DNA from: Acidobacteriota bacterium
Lineage (GTDB): Bacteria > Acidobacteriota > Terriglobia > UBA7540
Direction: 5' to 3'
DNA: 7,985 bases
NCBI GenBank assembly: GCA_021786455.1
Contig: JAJYNF010000347.1
Coordinates: 1 to 7,985 of the forward strand
The notes below the pieces were generated by a model that was not told where the DNA came from, made no database searches, and was given only the letters and a program-made list of their open reading frames with translations. Both the position numbers and the translations under genes were made by a program. Below, piece by piece: positions 1-6,302 of the stretch; positions within the stretch are counted from its first letter, which is position 1, and each line of letters begins with the position of its first letter.

Positions 1-420
1 TCTTCTCGCGCTGGAACCGCCTGAACGCCTCTGCGCGCGGCCCGCCGGTATTCAAGCGCCCTTCTCTGAAGTTTTTGTAAAGAATCTCAAGCATGGAGAG
101 TTTTGCTTTTGAGACCCCCGACAGGTCGATCTCGTCCGATTCTCTTAGGGACCTAAGGCCCGCCTGAAACTCCGCCGACTCATAAAGTTCCTTCGCCTCG
201 CGGCTCTCGGCGAAGTCCTCCACCGCCTCGACGTCAATATACATCACGTTTAAAAAGGCCCTTGAGGACGGGGCGTACGGGCTTGCCATGTCCGGCCTGT
301 GCGGGAAGAGCGCGTGCAGGGGGTTTACGCCGACCATCGCCGCGCCCTGCCCCGCCCAGTACTGCGTGAACTCCTTCAGGTCGGTAAAGTCCCCGATTCC
401 CCAGTTGCGCCTTGAGCGGA
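1..420 (-). other. malQ: 4-alpha-glucanotransferase (MalQ/amylomaltase, GH77) internal fragment, in frame with the BamA-like gene
   Basis: This stretch continues the BamA-like reading frame but encodes an unrelated enzyme. MalQ transfers alpha-1,4-glucan segments in maltodextrin and glycogen metabolism and is cytoplasmic. The signature blocks are clear and in family order: RSRRNWGIGDFTDL, then GVNPLHALFPHRP, then SPYAPSSRAFLNVMYIDVEAV, then a helical stretch with KLSMLEILYKNF and AEAFRRF. These match the well-known E. coli MalQ blocks around GLNPIHALYP and SPYSPSSRRWLNVIYIDV. The N-terminal part of MalQ is absent, and the catalytic region would lie beyond the left edge. Arginine is written AGG or AGA in 7 of 14 cases here, against 13 of 73 in the BamA-like part by my hand count, which suggests a different source genome. 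A cytoplasmic enzyme has no functional reason to be spliced into the start of an outer membrane barrel. Confidence 0.85.
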
Positions 421-2464
421 AGCGAGGGATAAAATATGAAAAGGCTGCCCCACGGTCGAGAGTGGAGAACCTGCCGCGGAAGCTCGCCGTCTGCGCCCGG
501 CCCCCTACGTTGAGCCGTGTCACATCGAGGGAGACGCGGGGGCTGGCCTTGAATTGCCCCTGCGGTTGGTTGCTACCCAGCCGCTGCACTTCCATGCCCC
601 CGCCGTAGCTGACCGTCCAGCGTTTGGCCTCTTCCATTTGGACGAGCATCCTTTTATCCGTTTCGGTGCCTTCAGGATTCTGCGGCGCAATTTGCACCTC
701 ATTGAAGACGCCCAAATCATAGAGCCGGCTCTGCGACCGGAGGATGGCGGCGTCGCTTAGAGGCTTGCCAGGAGAGAAGGTCAGTTGCCTGCGGATGGTG
801 GAACTCCGCGTGTGGGTGTTCCCGACCAGCAGAACACGTTTGACGATTTGTTTCGGGCCGCGCCTGACCGTGTAGGCGACGGTCATGCGGTCTCTGCCGG
901 GGCCGTGGGCCGCTTGCGCGCCCACCCTGACGCGCGGATACCCGCGGTTGGCGAAGAATCTCAGAAGAGCCAGCCGGTCGTGGGCCTCTCGTTGCGGAGA
1001 ATAGGCGCCGCCGGGCTTGTCTTTCAATAACGGCCGAAGCTCTTGACGCTCCTCCGCCGTAACGCCACGAAGCGTCAGATGCGAAACGGTTGTCCGAGAC
1101 CCCTCTTGGATGGCAAAGGTCACGAACAAATGATGAGCCTGGCCCTGATAGTTGGAATCCAGTTCCGGTGTAATTTTGGCGGCCAAATAGCCACGGGATT
1201 GGTAAAGAGCCTGCAATGCCTGGACGTTGCCTGCCAATAATTTATCGCTGAAAATCAATTGTTGGAACAAAAATCCCTGCGAGGAAAAGTTGACGACCGA
1301 GGAAAGTTCTGAGGTCGGAATGCGATGGTTCCCCTCGAACTGATAGCCGTCGAAATCTCCTTGAGGTCCAAGGTGGGCAGAGTAAATGATTCGGACGTGG
1401 TTAACCCCGATGCGTTCGATTGGCAACACCTTCACGCGCGCCCAAAAGTAGCCCCGCTTCTGAAAATAATCTCGCAGACGCTCGCTGCCACGGGCCAAGC
1501 TCAAAGCATCCACGATACCGTCGGTGTATAGGGGAAGAATCTGCCTCGCTTTAGAACGTGAAATCCTTGCTCCCTTTATTTGGACTTGCACCCCAGGGCC
1601 GGATTCTGCCGCTACGACAAGGGCTTCGGTGTTGTCTTTGGCATCATATATCCGACGCCGGAGAAGGATGTTTGCCTCGAGATACCCCCGCCGCGTGTAA
1701 AAGCGGTGGAGCTTGAGCAAGCCGCGGCCCAGGTTGGAGGACGTCAACTGTCGGCCAAGGCGCCACTTGGTCACAGAAAGAAGCTTTGCCGTCGGAAAGA
1801 CGGTGCGACCCACGAAATTGACTTTGCTCAACTGTGCTGGTCGCCCCGGGTGAATCGTAAACGTAACGTTCGCGCTCTGCGTCGCAAGGTCACGCTCGAT
1901 GCTGGCGGTAATGCTAGGCTGGTAATTGCCGTTTTCACGGAGCAATCTCTCCAGCCGTTCCACGGCACCCTGCAATTCTCTCCGAGTCAGCGGCTGGCCA
2001 AGCTGTAAGCGGGCCACATTGGCGAGGGCGCGAGTGCCAAGGGATGATGGCCCTCCCTGCGCCTGAACCGCTCCCACAAAGTACTGGGCTCTGCCGACGA
2101 AAATTAGCGACACTCCCTCTGGGATGCGGTGAGCAACCGCTTCGAGGTCGGTAAACCTTCCGGTTGCGTAAAGACGCTTCAGCGTAGTTGAAATTTCCTG
2201 GCGGCTGAGGGGCTCGCCGACTTTTTGGGTGACCTCGCTGGCGAAGTCCGGGAGTGTCAAGTGGGAATTTGGGCACTCGAGGCGAATTTCGGCCACACGG
2301 CTGCCCCATAATCCCTTATGGAAAACGGCCGGCAGCCCTTCACCCCGCGAGGGTATGTTCAGGCTCAGGACACAGCAGGTCAAAAGCACGAAACGCTGGC
2401 TGATGGCGCAGCATCGGTGGCGCGCGCTGTGACGGAGTTGTGTTTTCGCCGAGGTTGACGGCAC
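1..2464 (-). CDS. BamA/Omp85-family outer membrane protein (multi-POTRA), reading frame fused to a MalQ fragment; partial at left edge
   Basis: By family, this is an outer membrane protein that inserts or translocates beta-barrel proteins: periplasmic POTRA domains plus a C-terminal barrel. I start it at GTG 2464, since no in-frame ATG precedes the homology and AAAGGAA (2472-2478) lies 7 nt upstream. A signal peptide-like segment is at residues ~24-40 (RFVLLTCCVLSLNIPSRG). Seven POTRA-like repeats follow at roughly 57-125, 127-207, 209-289, 291-366, 368-456, 457-537 and 538-615. They carry the usual late-helix and strand pattern, e.g. RLYATGRF, FYTRRGYLEA, YFQKRGYF, LYQSRGYLAAKI, FFANRGYPRVRV and LYDLGVFNEV. 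The barrel begins near W616 (VSYGGGMEVQ) and continues through FRGRFSTLDRGAAFSYFIPRF, normal for the family. From about residue 683 the frame becomes MalQ-like, so only ~65 barrel residues are present where ~300 or more would be expected. BamA-type identity up to residue 682 is firm; BamA versus another multi-POTRA Omp85 member is not settled. Confidence 0.85.
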   Translation of the reverse strand, partial: MPSTSAKTQLRHSARHRCCAISQRFVLLTCCVLSLNIPSRGEGLPAVFHKGLWGSRVAEIRLECPNSHLTLPDFASEVTQKVGEPLSRQEISTTLKRLYATGRFTDLEAVAHRIPEGVSLIFVGRAQYFVGAVQAQGGPSSLGTRALANVARLQLGQPLTRRELQGAVERLERLLRENGNYQPSITASIERDLATQSANVTFTIHPGRPAQLSKVNFVGRTVFPTAKLLSVTKWRLGRQLTSSNLGRGLLKLHRFYTRRGYLEANILLRRRIYDAKDNTEALVVAAESGPGVQVQIKGARISRSKARQILPLYTDGIVDALSLARGSERLRDYFQKRGYFWARVKVLPIERIGVNHVRIIYSAHLGPQGDFDGYQFEGNHRIPTSELSSVVNFSSQGFLFQQLIFSDKLLAGNVQALQALYQSRGYLAAKITPELDSNYQGQAHHLFVTFAIQEGSRTTVSHLTLRGVTAEERQELRPLLKDKPGGAYSPQREAHDRLALLRFFANRGYPRVRVGAQAAHGPGRDRMTVAYTVRRGPKQIVKRVLLVGNTHTRSSTIRRQLTFSPGKPLSDAAILRSQSRLYDLGVFNEVQIAPQNPEGTETDKRMLVQMEEAKRWTVSYGGGMEVQRLGSNQPQGQFKASPRVSLDVTRLNVGGRAQTASFRGRFSTLDRGAAFSYFIPRFRSRRNWGIGDFTDLKEFTQYWAGQGAAMVGVNPLHALFPHRPDMASPYAPSSRAFLNVMYIDVEAVEDFAESREAKELYESAEFQAGLRSLRESDEIDLSGVSKAKLSMLEILYKNFREGRLNTGGPRAEAFRRFQREK

Positions 2465-2471
2465 GCCGCGA

Positions 2472-2478
2472 TTCCTTT
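2472..2478 (-). promoter_or_regulatory. Ribosome binding site deciding the GTG start of the BamA-like gene
   Basis: AAAGGAA on the minus strand sits 7 nt before GTG 2464. There is no in-frame ATG between the upstream in-frame stop (near 2549) and the first POTRA domain. The other non-ATG candidates either lie further upstream without such a site or would cut the signal peptide. Confidence 0.55.
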
Positions 2479-2539
2479 CCCTACCAGAGTCGCGCACACG
2501 GTCAGATTGGAGGCAGCAAGGTTGCAAAATCAAAAAGCC

Positions 2540-2545
2540 ATTATA
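2540..2545 (-). promoter_or_regulatory. Candidate -10 element (TATAAT) upstream of the BamA-like gene
   Basis: A perfect TATAAT hexamer on the minus strand lies about 75 nt before the GTG start, in a locally AT-rich patch. No good -35 hexamer is found at 16-18 nt spacing, so the call rests on the -10 alone. A transcript starting near 2533 would have a leader of roughly 70 nt. Confidence 0.35.
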
Positions 2546-2976
2546 GCCTCAACCTGCGCCCTGCCACCTGTAAGACCCGTTGCGTGGCCCGCTTGCGGAC
2601 GGAACATTGGGGGATGCCAAAGCATCGAACCTGATATCCGGGCGCTTGCCGCGACGATGGCCATGTCCCTCTATTTAGGAGCACTAAAATCCCAGTGAAG
2701 TTGCTAGCAGAATTCCTGAGGGTATCCCGCTCAAATCCGTCGAAAGCTCACAGTGTGACGTCCCGCGTATTTGTTTACAATGCGGCGTCATTCCGAGGGC
2801 CGGTGTCCTTGATCGGCCCGAGGATGCTTTTGCTGTTCGCTAAGGTCGCCTGTGGTCCAGCCTTGTCAGGCACGGATGAGTGGAGCGCGCGAGTAAGGGG
2901 AAGGCTTAAGCGGGCGGCTGGAGGCGAGCTTGCGGCGAACGTCATGCGATGAAGGTTCCGGCAGGCACTGCGCGGT
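2546..2976. other. Intergenic stretch without a supported gene
   Basis: About 430 nt (512 nt counting down to the GTG at 2464) separate the DUF2911 gene from the BamA-like gene, both read on the minus strand. Possible plus-strand frames here, such as 2695-2952 with a GTG start, resemble nothing I know and lack a well-placed ribosome binding site. I see no tRNA, no tandem repeat and no strong hairpin followed by a T-run that would end the upstream operon. A short TTGTTTACAA element occurs near 2771-2780, but I have no reason to call it an operator. Confidence 0.5.
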
Positions 2977-3519
2977 TCACGGGGCCGGCGTAAAGCTGCA
3001 CGCTAACCGATAAGTTCCCCAACTTACTGCCAACCGTTCACTAGAGCCCCGGCGAAGGAGCGCGATGGTGACCTCTTCGACTGGCTTCGGAATCCTTTCA
3101 AGCTCCAGGGGGACTTCGGCAAGCGTCGCGCTCGGCTGGTATTGAGGGAGCGGCACCCTCGAAACGACCAGCATCCATAAACCAGGTTCCACCCAACGCA
3201 CGAACAGAAAATGCTTCCCTGGGGGAACCGCCGCGTGGCCAAAAGCAAGCGGCACGTTGGATTCGATTGTTGTCGGGATGTCGGCTCCCATCCTCCACAC
3301 TTGGCCTGGCTGAATCATTCTCATGGGATCGCGGTTACCGAGTTTGGGCCGGCCGTAGCGGACTGTCACGCGCGCTTTACCCAGCGTGGCTTCGGACAGG
3401 CCAATGGGGTTGGCGTGAGCGAGCATTAAGCCTGGCACCGCCAACGCCAACCCCGCGGCCCGCGAGAGGAAGCTTGCCTTAGCTTTTCGTTTCCCTCGGT
3501 CAAAACAGCTTTTGCTCAT
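2977..3519 (-). CDS. Exported DUF2911 family protein
   Basis: The protein has 180 residues. The N-terminus is basic (SKSCFDRGKRKAKA) and is followed by a hydrophobic segment at about 19-34 (SRAAGLALAVPGLMLA) ending at AHA, which fits a Sec signal peptide. The mature part has the DUF2911 pattern: VTVRYGRPKLGNRD (51-64), GQVWRMGAD (72-80) with the conserved W-R-x-G-A, PTTIESNVPLAFG (82-94), then VPPGKHFLFVRW and WMLVVSR. DUF2911 is widespread in Acidobacteriota and Bacteroidota, where its biochemical function is not established. The start codon overlaps the stop of the esterase gene as ATGA and has no clear ribosome binding site of its own, so translation is probably coupled to the esterase. 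The product is inferred to be periplasmic or secreted. Family assignment is confident; the role is unknown. Confidence 0.85.
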   Translation of the reverse strand: MSKSCFDRGKRKAKASFLSRAAGLALAVPGLMLAHANPIGLSEATLGKARVTVRYGRPKLGNRDPMRMIQPGQVWRMGADIPTTIESNVPLAFGHAAVPPGKHFLFVRWVEPGLWMLVVSRVPLPQYQPSATLAEVPLELERIPKPVEEVTIALLRRGSSERLAVSWGTYRLACSFTPAP

Positions 3520-4484
3520 TGCGTCTCATTGCGGGCGGCGTATTGACGCTCAGCTTTTTGAAAATACTTCCAGTGGAAGAGCAAAGCATACTGAAGGTAT
3601 TTTTGGAGGTATGGCCAGCCGTGATCGCCGGGGCGCAGGTAGAATTCGTGAGCAAAATGTTTGCGGTTGAGGATTCGGTTGAGCATCTCCGCGCCGACCT
3701 CAAAGCCATAGCGATCGTGATTGCCACAATCAAAATACATTTTCAAACCCTTGAAGCGGCTCGGGTGCCCAGCCAACGTCAGAGGGTTGTTGGCATCCCA
3801 ATAAGCTTCTGAGAGCGGATCGCCAAAGGCGTGCTGCAACACGCGCGCATAAAACCCCCAACGGCCTTGGGTCGGCACGGGATGCGGAAATTTTGGGATT
3901 AAAGCGGCTCCCTGGGCGCTGACGGAGCCGAAAGCGTTAGGGTGCCGCATGGCCAGATGCAAAGCTCCATACCCTCCCATCGAGACACCGCTGATGCCCC
4001 GCGCCAACCGAGTGGGAATTGTTCGATAGTGCGCGTCAATGTAAGGCACAAGCTCCTGAATGAAGAAATCTTCGTATCGAACCTTGCCGTCGAAAGAGTT
4101 CACATAAAAAGTGTTGTCAGCATCCGGCAGAACCACGATGAAGGGACCCAGCCGTCCGTCCTGAAGCATCGTGTCGTAAACCGCCTTTCCGCCGTGCCGA
4201 ATCCAGGCCGTGTCGTGCTCGAAAAGGCCGTGGAGATAATACAGCACCGGATAGCGCTCCGGAGCGGTCTGCGCATAGTTGGCCGGCAAATCAACGCAGT
4301 AGTTGACCGCGCGGCCGAGAATGGGGCTTTGGATGTTCTTACACTCGACAACCGTGGGCCAGGTGGCTGACGGCAAGGACGTGGCACCGCTCGCGCGGCA
4401 GGCAGTACAAAAGAGAACTATGGCGAAGGCTAGAATATTGAACTGAGCGCAGTCGTGATGGAAAAAGGCTATCCTAGGGGTCAT
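3516..4484 (-). CDS. Exported alpha/beta-hydrolase esterase (esterase D / feruloyl-esterase-like, PF00756 type)
   Basis: This 322-residue protein belongs to the putative esterase family that includes S-formylglutathione hydrolase, feruloyl/acetyl esterases and mycolyltransferases. A hydrophobic segment at about 16-30 (NILAFAIVLFCTACRA) suggests export; two cysteines are present, but neither sits in a textbook lipobox, so Sec secretion is more likely than lipidation. The fold landmarks are in order: YPVLYYLHGLFEHDTAW (78-94) for the oxyanion region, GPFIVVLPDADNTFY (113-127), the nucleophile elbow GVSMGG with Ser168, YFDCGNHDRYG with the probable acid Asp257, and PGDHGW with His288. The triad therefore looks intact. 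Natural substrate cannot be read from the sequence; carbohydrate or phenolic esters are plausible. The gene begins 3 nt after the stop of the small secreted protein gene and has no evident ribosome binding site, which points to translational coupling. Confidence 0.9.
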   Translation of the reverse strand: MTPRIAFFHHDCAQFNILAFAIVLFCTACRASGATSLPSATWPTVVECKNIQSPILGRAVNYCVDLPANYAQTAPERYPVLYYLHGLFEHDTAWIRHGGKAVYDTMLQDGRLGPFIVVLPDADNTFYVNSFDGKVRYEDFFIQELVPYIDAHYRTIPTRLARGISGVSMGGYGALHLAMRHPNAFGSVSAQGAALIPKFPHPVPTQGRWGFYARVLQHAFGDPLSEAYWDANNPLTLAGHPSRFKGLKMYFDCGNHDRYGFEVGAEMLNRILNRKHFAHEFYLRPGDHGWPYLQKYLQYALLFHWKYFQKAERQYAARNETQ

Positions 4485-4487
4485 CGG

Positions 4488-4973
4488 CTAGTGGGAAGCG
4501 GGAGACTTGGCTGCTGTACCCTGACTTGCAACGAAAATGCTGAGCTTTCCACTTCTGGAGCTCGCTCCGACGTCACCGCCCTCGTCGGATCTAACAGCAC
4601 TCCTTGCGCCGTAAACGCTTCCGTGGACCTCCCTGAGCAGCCCGCGATTCTTTTGAGTGACCCGGAGCGCCGTGTCGCCCGCCGTCGCTTCCGACACGGG
4701 GTGGAATTCACCCACAGCCGGCACTTTGGAAGTTTGCGGCCGGGCGTTTGACTTTGCAATTTTGGCCCTGGTCGCTGCCTCTGCCGCAGCTTTTGTGCTG
4801 ATTAACGTGAGGCTCCGCAAGGATTGCCTGTTGGGATGACCTTCGGATTGCGCAGCTTTGGGGTTCTTAGCGCCGGCTGCAACCGAAGCGGATGAAGCAG
4901 CCCGCGCGACCAGCAGGACAAACACCGTCGCCGCCACCACAACGGCTGAACCCTCCCAGCGCTTCTCAATCAA
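4488..4973 (-). CDS. Small secreted protein of unknown function
   Basis: I do not recognise this 161-residue protein. It starts with a short basic N-terminus and a hydrophobic segment (about 9-32) that reads as a Sec signal peptide or membrane anchor. An Ala/Lys/Ser-rich low-complexity linker (about 33-85) follows. A more structured C-terminal part includes GDTALRV (99-105), REVHGSVYGA (114-123) and GASSRSGKLSIFV (136-148). The start is TTG. It is chosen because a nearly perfect Shine-Dalgarno tract ends 5 nt upstream and a promoter lies just beyond; no ATG or GTG offers the same. Codon third positions are GC-rich and the frame is tightly packed with the esterase gene, both signs of a real gene. 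It is the first gene of the three-gene unit and may be the envelope partner of the two exported products that follow, but that is inference from position only. Confidence 0.7.
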   Translation of the reverse strand: MIEKRWEGSAVVVAATVFVLLVARAASSASVAAGAKNPKAAQSEGHPNRQSLRSLTLISTKAAAEAATRAKIAKSNARPQTSKVPAVGEFHPVSEATAGDTALRVTQKNRGLLREVHGSVYGARSAVRSDEGGDVGASSRSGKLSIFVASQGTAAKSPASH

Positions 4974-4978
4974 CTCTA

Positions 4979-4989
4979 CCCCTCCTCCT
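4979..4989 (-). promoter_or_regulatory. Strong Shine-Dalgarno tract fixing a TTG start
   Basis: AGGAGGAGGGG on the minus strand, followed by TAGAG and then TTG at 4973. This is the strongest ribosome binding site in the window and is the main reason for accepting a TTG initiation codon. Confidence 0.75.
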
Positions 4990-5011
4990 ACCCTGCGATT
5001 CAGTCATCCTG

Positions 5012-5040
5012 ATTGTGCGCCCCAACCTGGAACCTGTCAA
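5012..5040 (-). promoter_or_regulatory. Sigma-70-like promoter for the three-gene operon
   Basis: The minus strand reads TTGACA (5040-5035, a perfect -35), then a 17-nt spacer, then CACAAT (5017-5012, four of six -10 positions). The predicted transcription start near 5005 gives a leader of about 30 nt that contains the strong ribosome binding site. The position directly before the small secreted protein gene supports it driving that gene, the esterase and the DUF2911 gene. Confidence 0.5.
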
Positions 5041-5185
5041 CTCGAGCACGACGTGGGTGGTGTCCAGATTTGGATTCCAGCGCGCGGCGCGGCCATCGTG
5101 GCCGTGCCCGTCGAGCGCCTCACGGGAGCGGACGCCCGTGCCACAATTCAAACCAAGACACTACCGCGACGTTAGCTGCTAGGGG

Positions 5186-5214
5186 TTGCATTTATTCCAT
5201 CGGGGCATTAGGAT
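5186..5214 (+). promoter_or_regulatory. Weak candidate promoter for the aldo/keto reductase gene
   Basis: TTGCAT (5186-5191), a 17-nt spacer and TAGGAT (5209-5214) on the plus strand, about 110 nt before the ATG. Only three and four consensus positions match, so this is a suggestion. It lies in the 350-nt divergent region shared with the minus-strand operon, in which I see no gene. Confidence 0.25.
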
Positions 5215-5308
5215 GCCTTCTCATCGGCAACCGGTGGTGGCCAAATCTTGCGAAGCTGGCCCTGAAACTTTCTAGCAAAGGTTACGTGCTGCTGGGACGC
5301 AAGCGCAT

Positions 5309-5315
5309 AGGAGGT
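5309..5315 (+). promoter_or_regulatory. Ribosome binding site of the aldo/keto reductase gene
   Basis: AGGAGGT, a full anti-Shine-Dalgarno match, lies 8 nt before ATG 5324 and fixes that start. Confidence 0.8.
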
Positions 5316-5323
5316 CAGGCGGA

Positions 5324-6295
5324 ATGAAATATCGAAGATTCGGACGCATGGGCTGGCAAGTGAGCGAGATCGGATACGGGATGTGGGGCATGGCCGGCTG
5401 GATGGACTCGAACGATGGCGACTCCAAGCAAGCGATGCAGCGAGCGGTTGATTTAGGCTGTAATTTTTTCGACACGGCGTGGGCTTACGGCGACGGAAAA
5501 AGCGAAAAGATGCTGGGTGAACTGATGCGCGCGAACCCTTCGCGACGGCTATATACGGCGACCAAAATTCCTCCCAAGAATCTTCGATGGCCCAGCCGGC
5601 GTGAGTACACGGTCGAGGACTGTTACCCTCCGGACCATATCGAGAAATATGTGGAGAGCAGCCTGAAAAATGCCGGCCTCGAAAGCTTTGACTTGATGCA
5701 ACTCCATGTTTGGGAGGACCCTTGGCTCAAGGATGACCGCTGGCACCAATCACTGGAAAAGCTTAGACGGCAGGGGTTATTTCAGGGGATCGGCATTAGC
5801 CTCAATCGGTGGGAATCGTGGAACGGCGTTGAGGCGGTTCGATCCGGGCTGGTGGATGCCGTTCAGGTGATTTACAACATTTTCGATCAGAGCGGCGAGG
5901 ATGAATTATTTCCTGCCTGCCGCGAGCGGGACGTAGCCATCATCGCCCGCGTCCCCTTCGACGAAGGAAGTCTGATCGGCAATCTGACCCTCAATTCGCG
6001 CTGGCCCCAAGGCGACTGGCGCAATACGTACTTTGTACCGGAAAATCTCAAGGCGACCGTCGAGCACGTGGAGCGATTGAAGACCGCAGCCCCGTCGGGG
6101 ATGACTCTGCCGGAGATGGCGCTTCGCTTCATTTTGAGTCATCCGAGCGTTAGCACCGTGATCCCGGGGATGCGAAAGGTTCATCATGTAGAAATGAACA
6201 TGGCCGTTAGCGAGGCGGGGCCCTTGCCCGGTTCGCTGCTCCACGAGCTGCGCCGGCATCGTTGGGACCGCGCGCCCACCGAATGGTCTCAATAA
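5324..6295 (+). CDS. Aldo/keto reductase
   Basis: A 323-residue NAD(P)H-dependent oxidoreductase of the aldo/keto reductase superfamily, presumably cytoplasmic since no signal peptide is seen. The N-terminus MKYRRFGRMGWQVSEIGYG is the usual first hairpin and strand of the barrel. The catalytic tetrad is complete: Asp50 and Tyr55 in FFDTAWAYGDGKSE, Lys81 in TATKIPP and His128 in DLMQLHVW. Later landmarks are GIGISLNRWE, VQVIYNIFDQ, and the cofactor-binding region ALRFILSHPSVSTVIPGMRKVHHVE near the C-terminus, which marks it as a full-length member. Substrate cannot be assigned; related proteins act on sugars, aldehydes or other carbonyls. It is transcribed alone, divergently from the esterase operon, and its TAA stop lies 7 nt from the stop of the opposing GH76 gene, with no clear terminator hairpin between them. 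Confidence 0.92.
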   Translation: MKYRRFGRMGWQVSEIGYGMWGMAGWMDSNDGDSKQAMQRAVDLGCNFFDTAWAYGDGKSEKMLGELMRANPSRRLYTATKIPPKNLRWPSRREYTVEDCYPPDHIEKYVESSLKNAGLESFDLMQLHVWEDPWLKDDRWHQSLEKLRRQGLFQGIGISLNRWESWNGVEAVRSGLVDAVQVIYNIFDQSGEDELFPACRERDVAIIARVPFDEGSLIGNLTLNSRWPQGDWRNTYFVPENLKATVEHVERLKTAAPSGMTLPEMALRFILSHPSVSTVIPGMRKVHHVEMNMAVSEAGPLPGSLLHELRRHRWDRAPTEWSQ

Positions 6296-6302
6296 AATCC
6301 GC

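Noticed and set aside
1580..2008. Plus-strand frame of 142 codons
   Set aside because: It is antisense to the POTRA region of the BamA-like gene, whose minus-strand translation has clear domain homology throughout.
1935..2309. Minus-strand frame of 124 codons inside the BamA-like gene
   Set aside because: It is a different frame from the POTRA-encoding one, and its Arg/Pro/Gly-rich product is typical of a shadow frame.
2695..2952. Plus-strand frame of 85 codons with a GTG start in the gap between the DUF2911 and BamA-like genes
   Set aside because: The product resembles nothing known, an AGGAG-like sequence is too far from the GTG (about 13 nt), and it is isolated on the opposite strand. 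A chance frame in GC-rich DNA is more likely.
3942..4370. Plus-strand frame of 142 codons
   Set aside because: It is antisense to the esterase gene, which has an intact catalytic triad.
5013..5327. Plus-strand frame of 104 codons running into the aldo/keto reductase start
   Set aside because: It covers the promoter region, shows no family features, and overlaps the well-supported ribosome binding site and ATG of the reductase gene.
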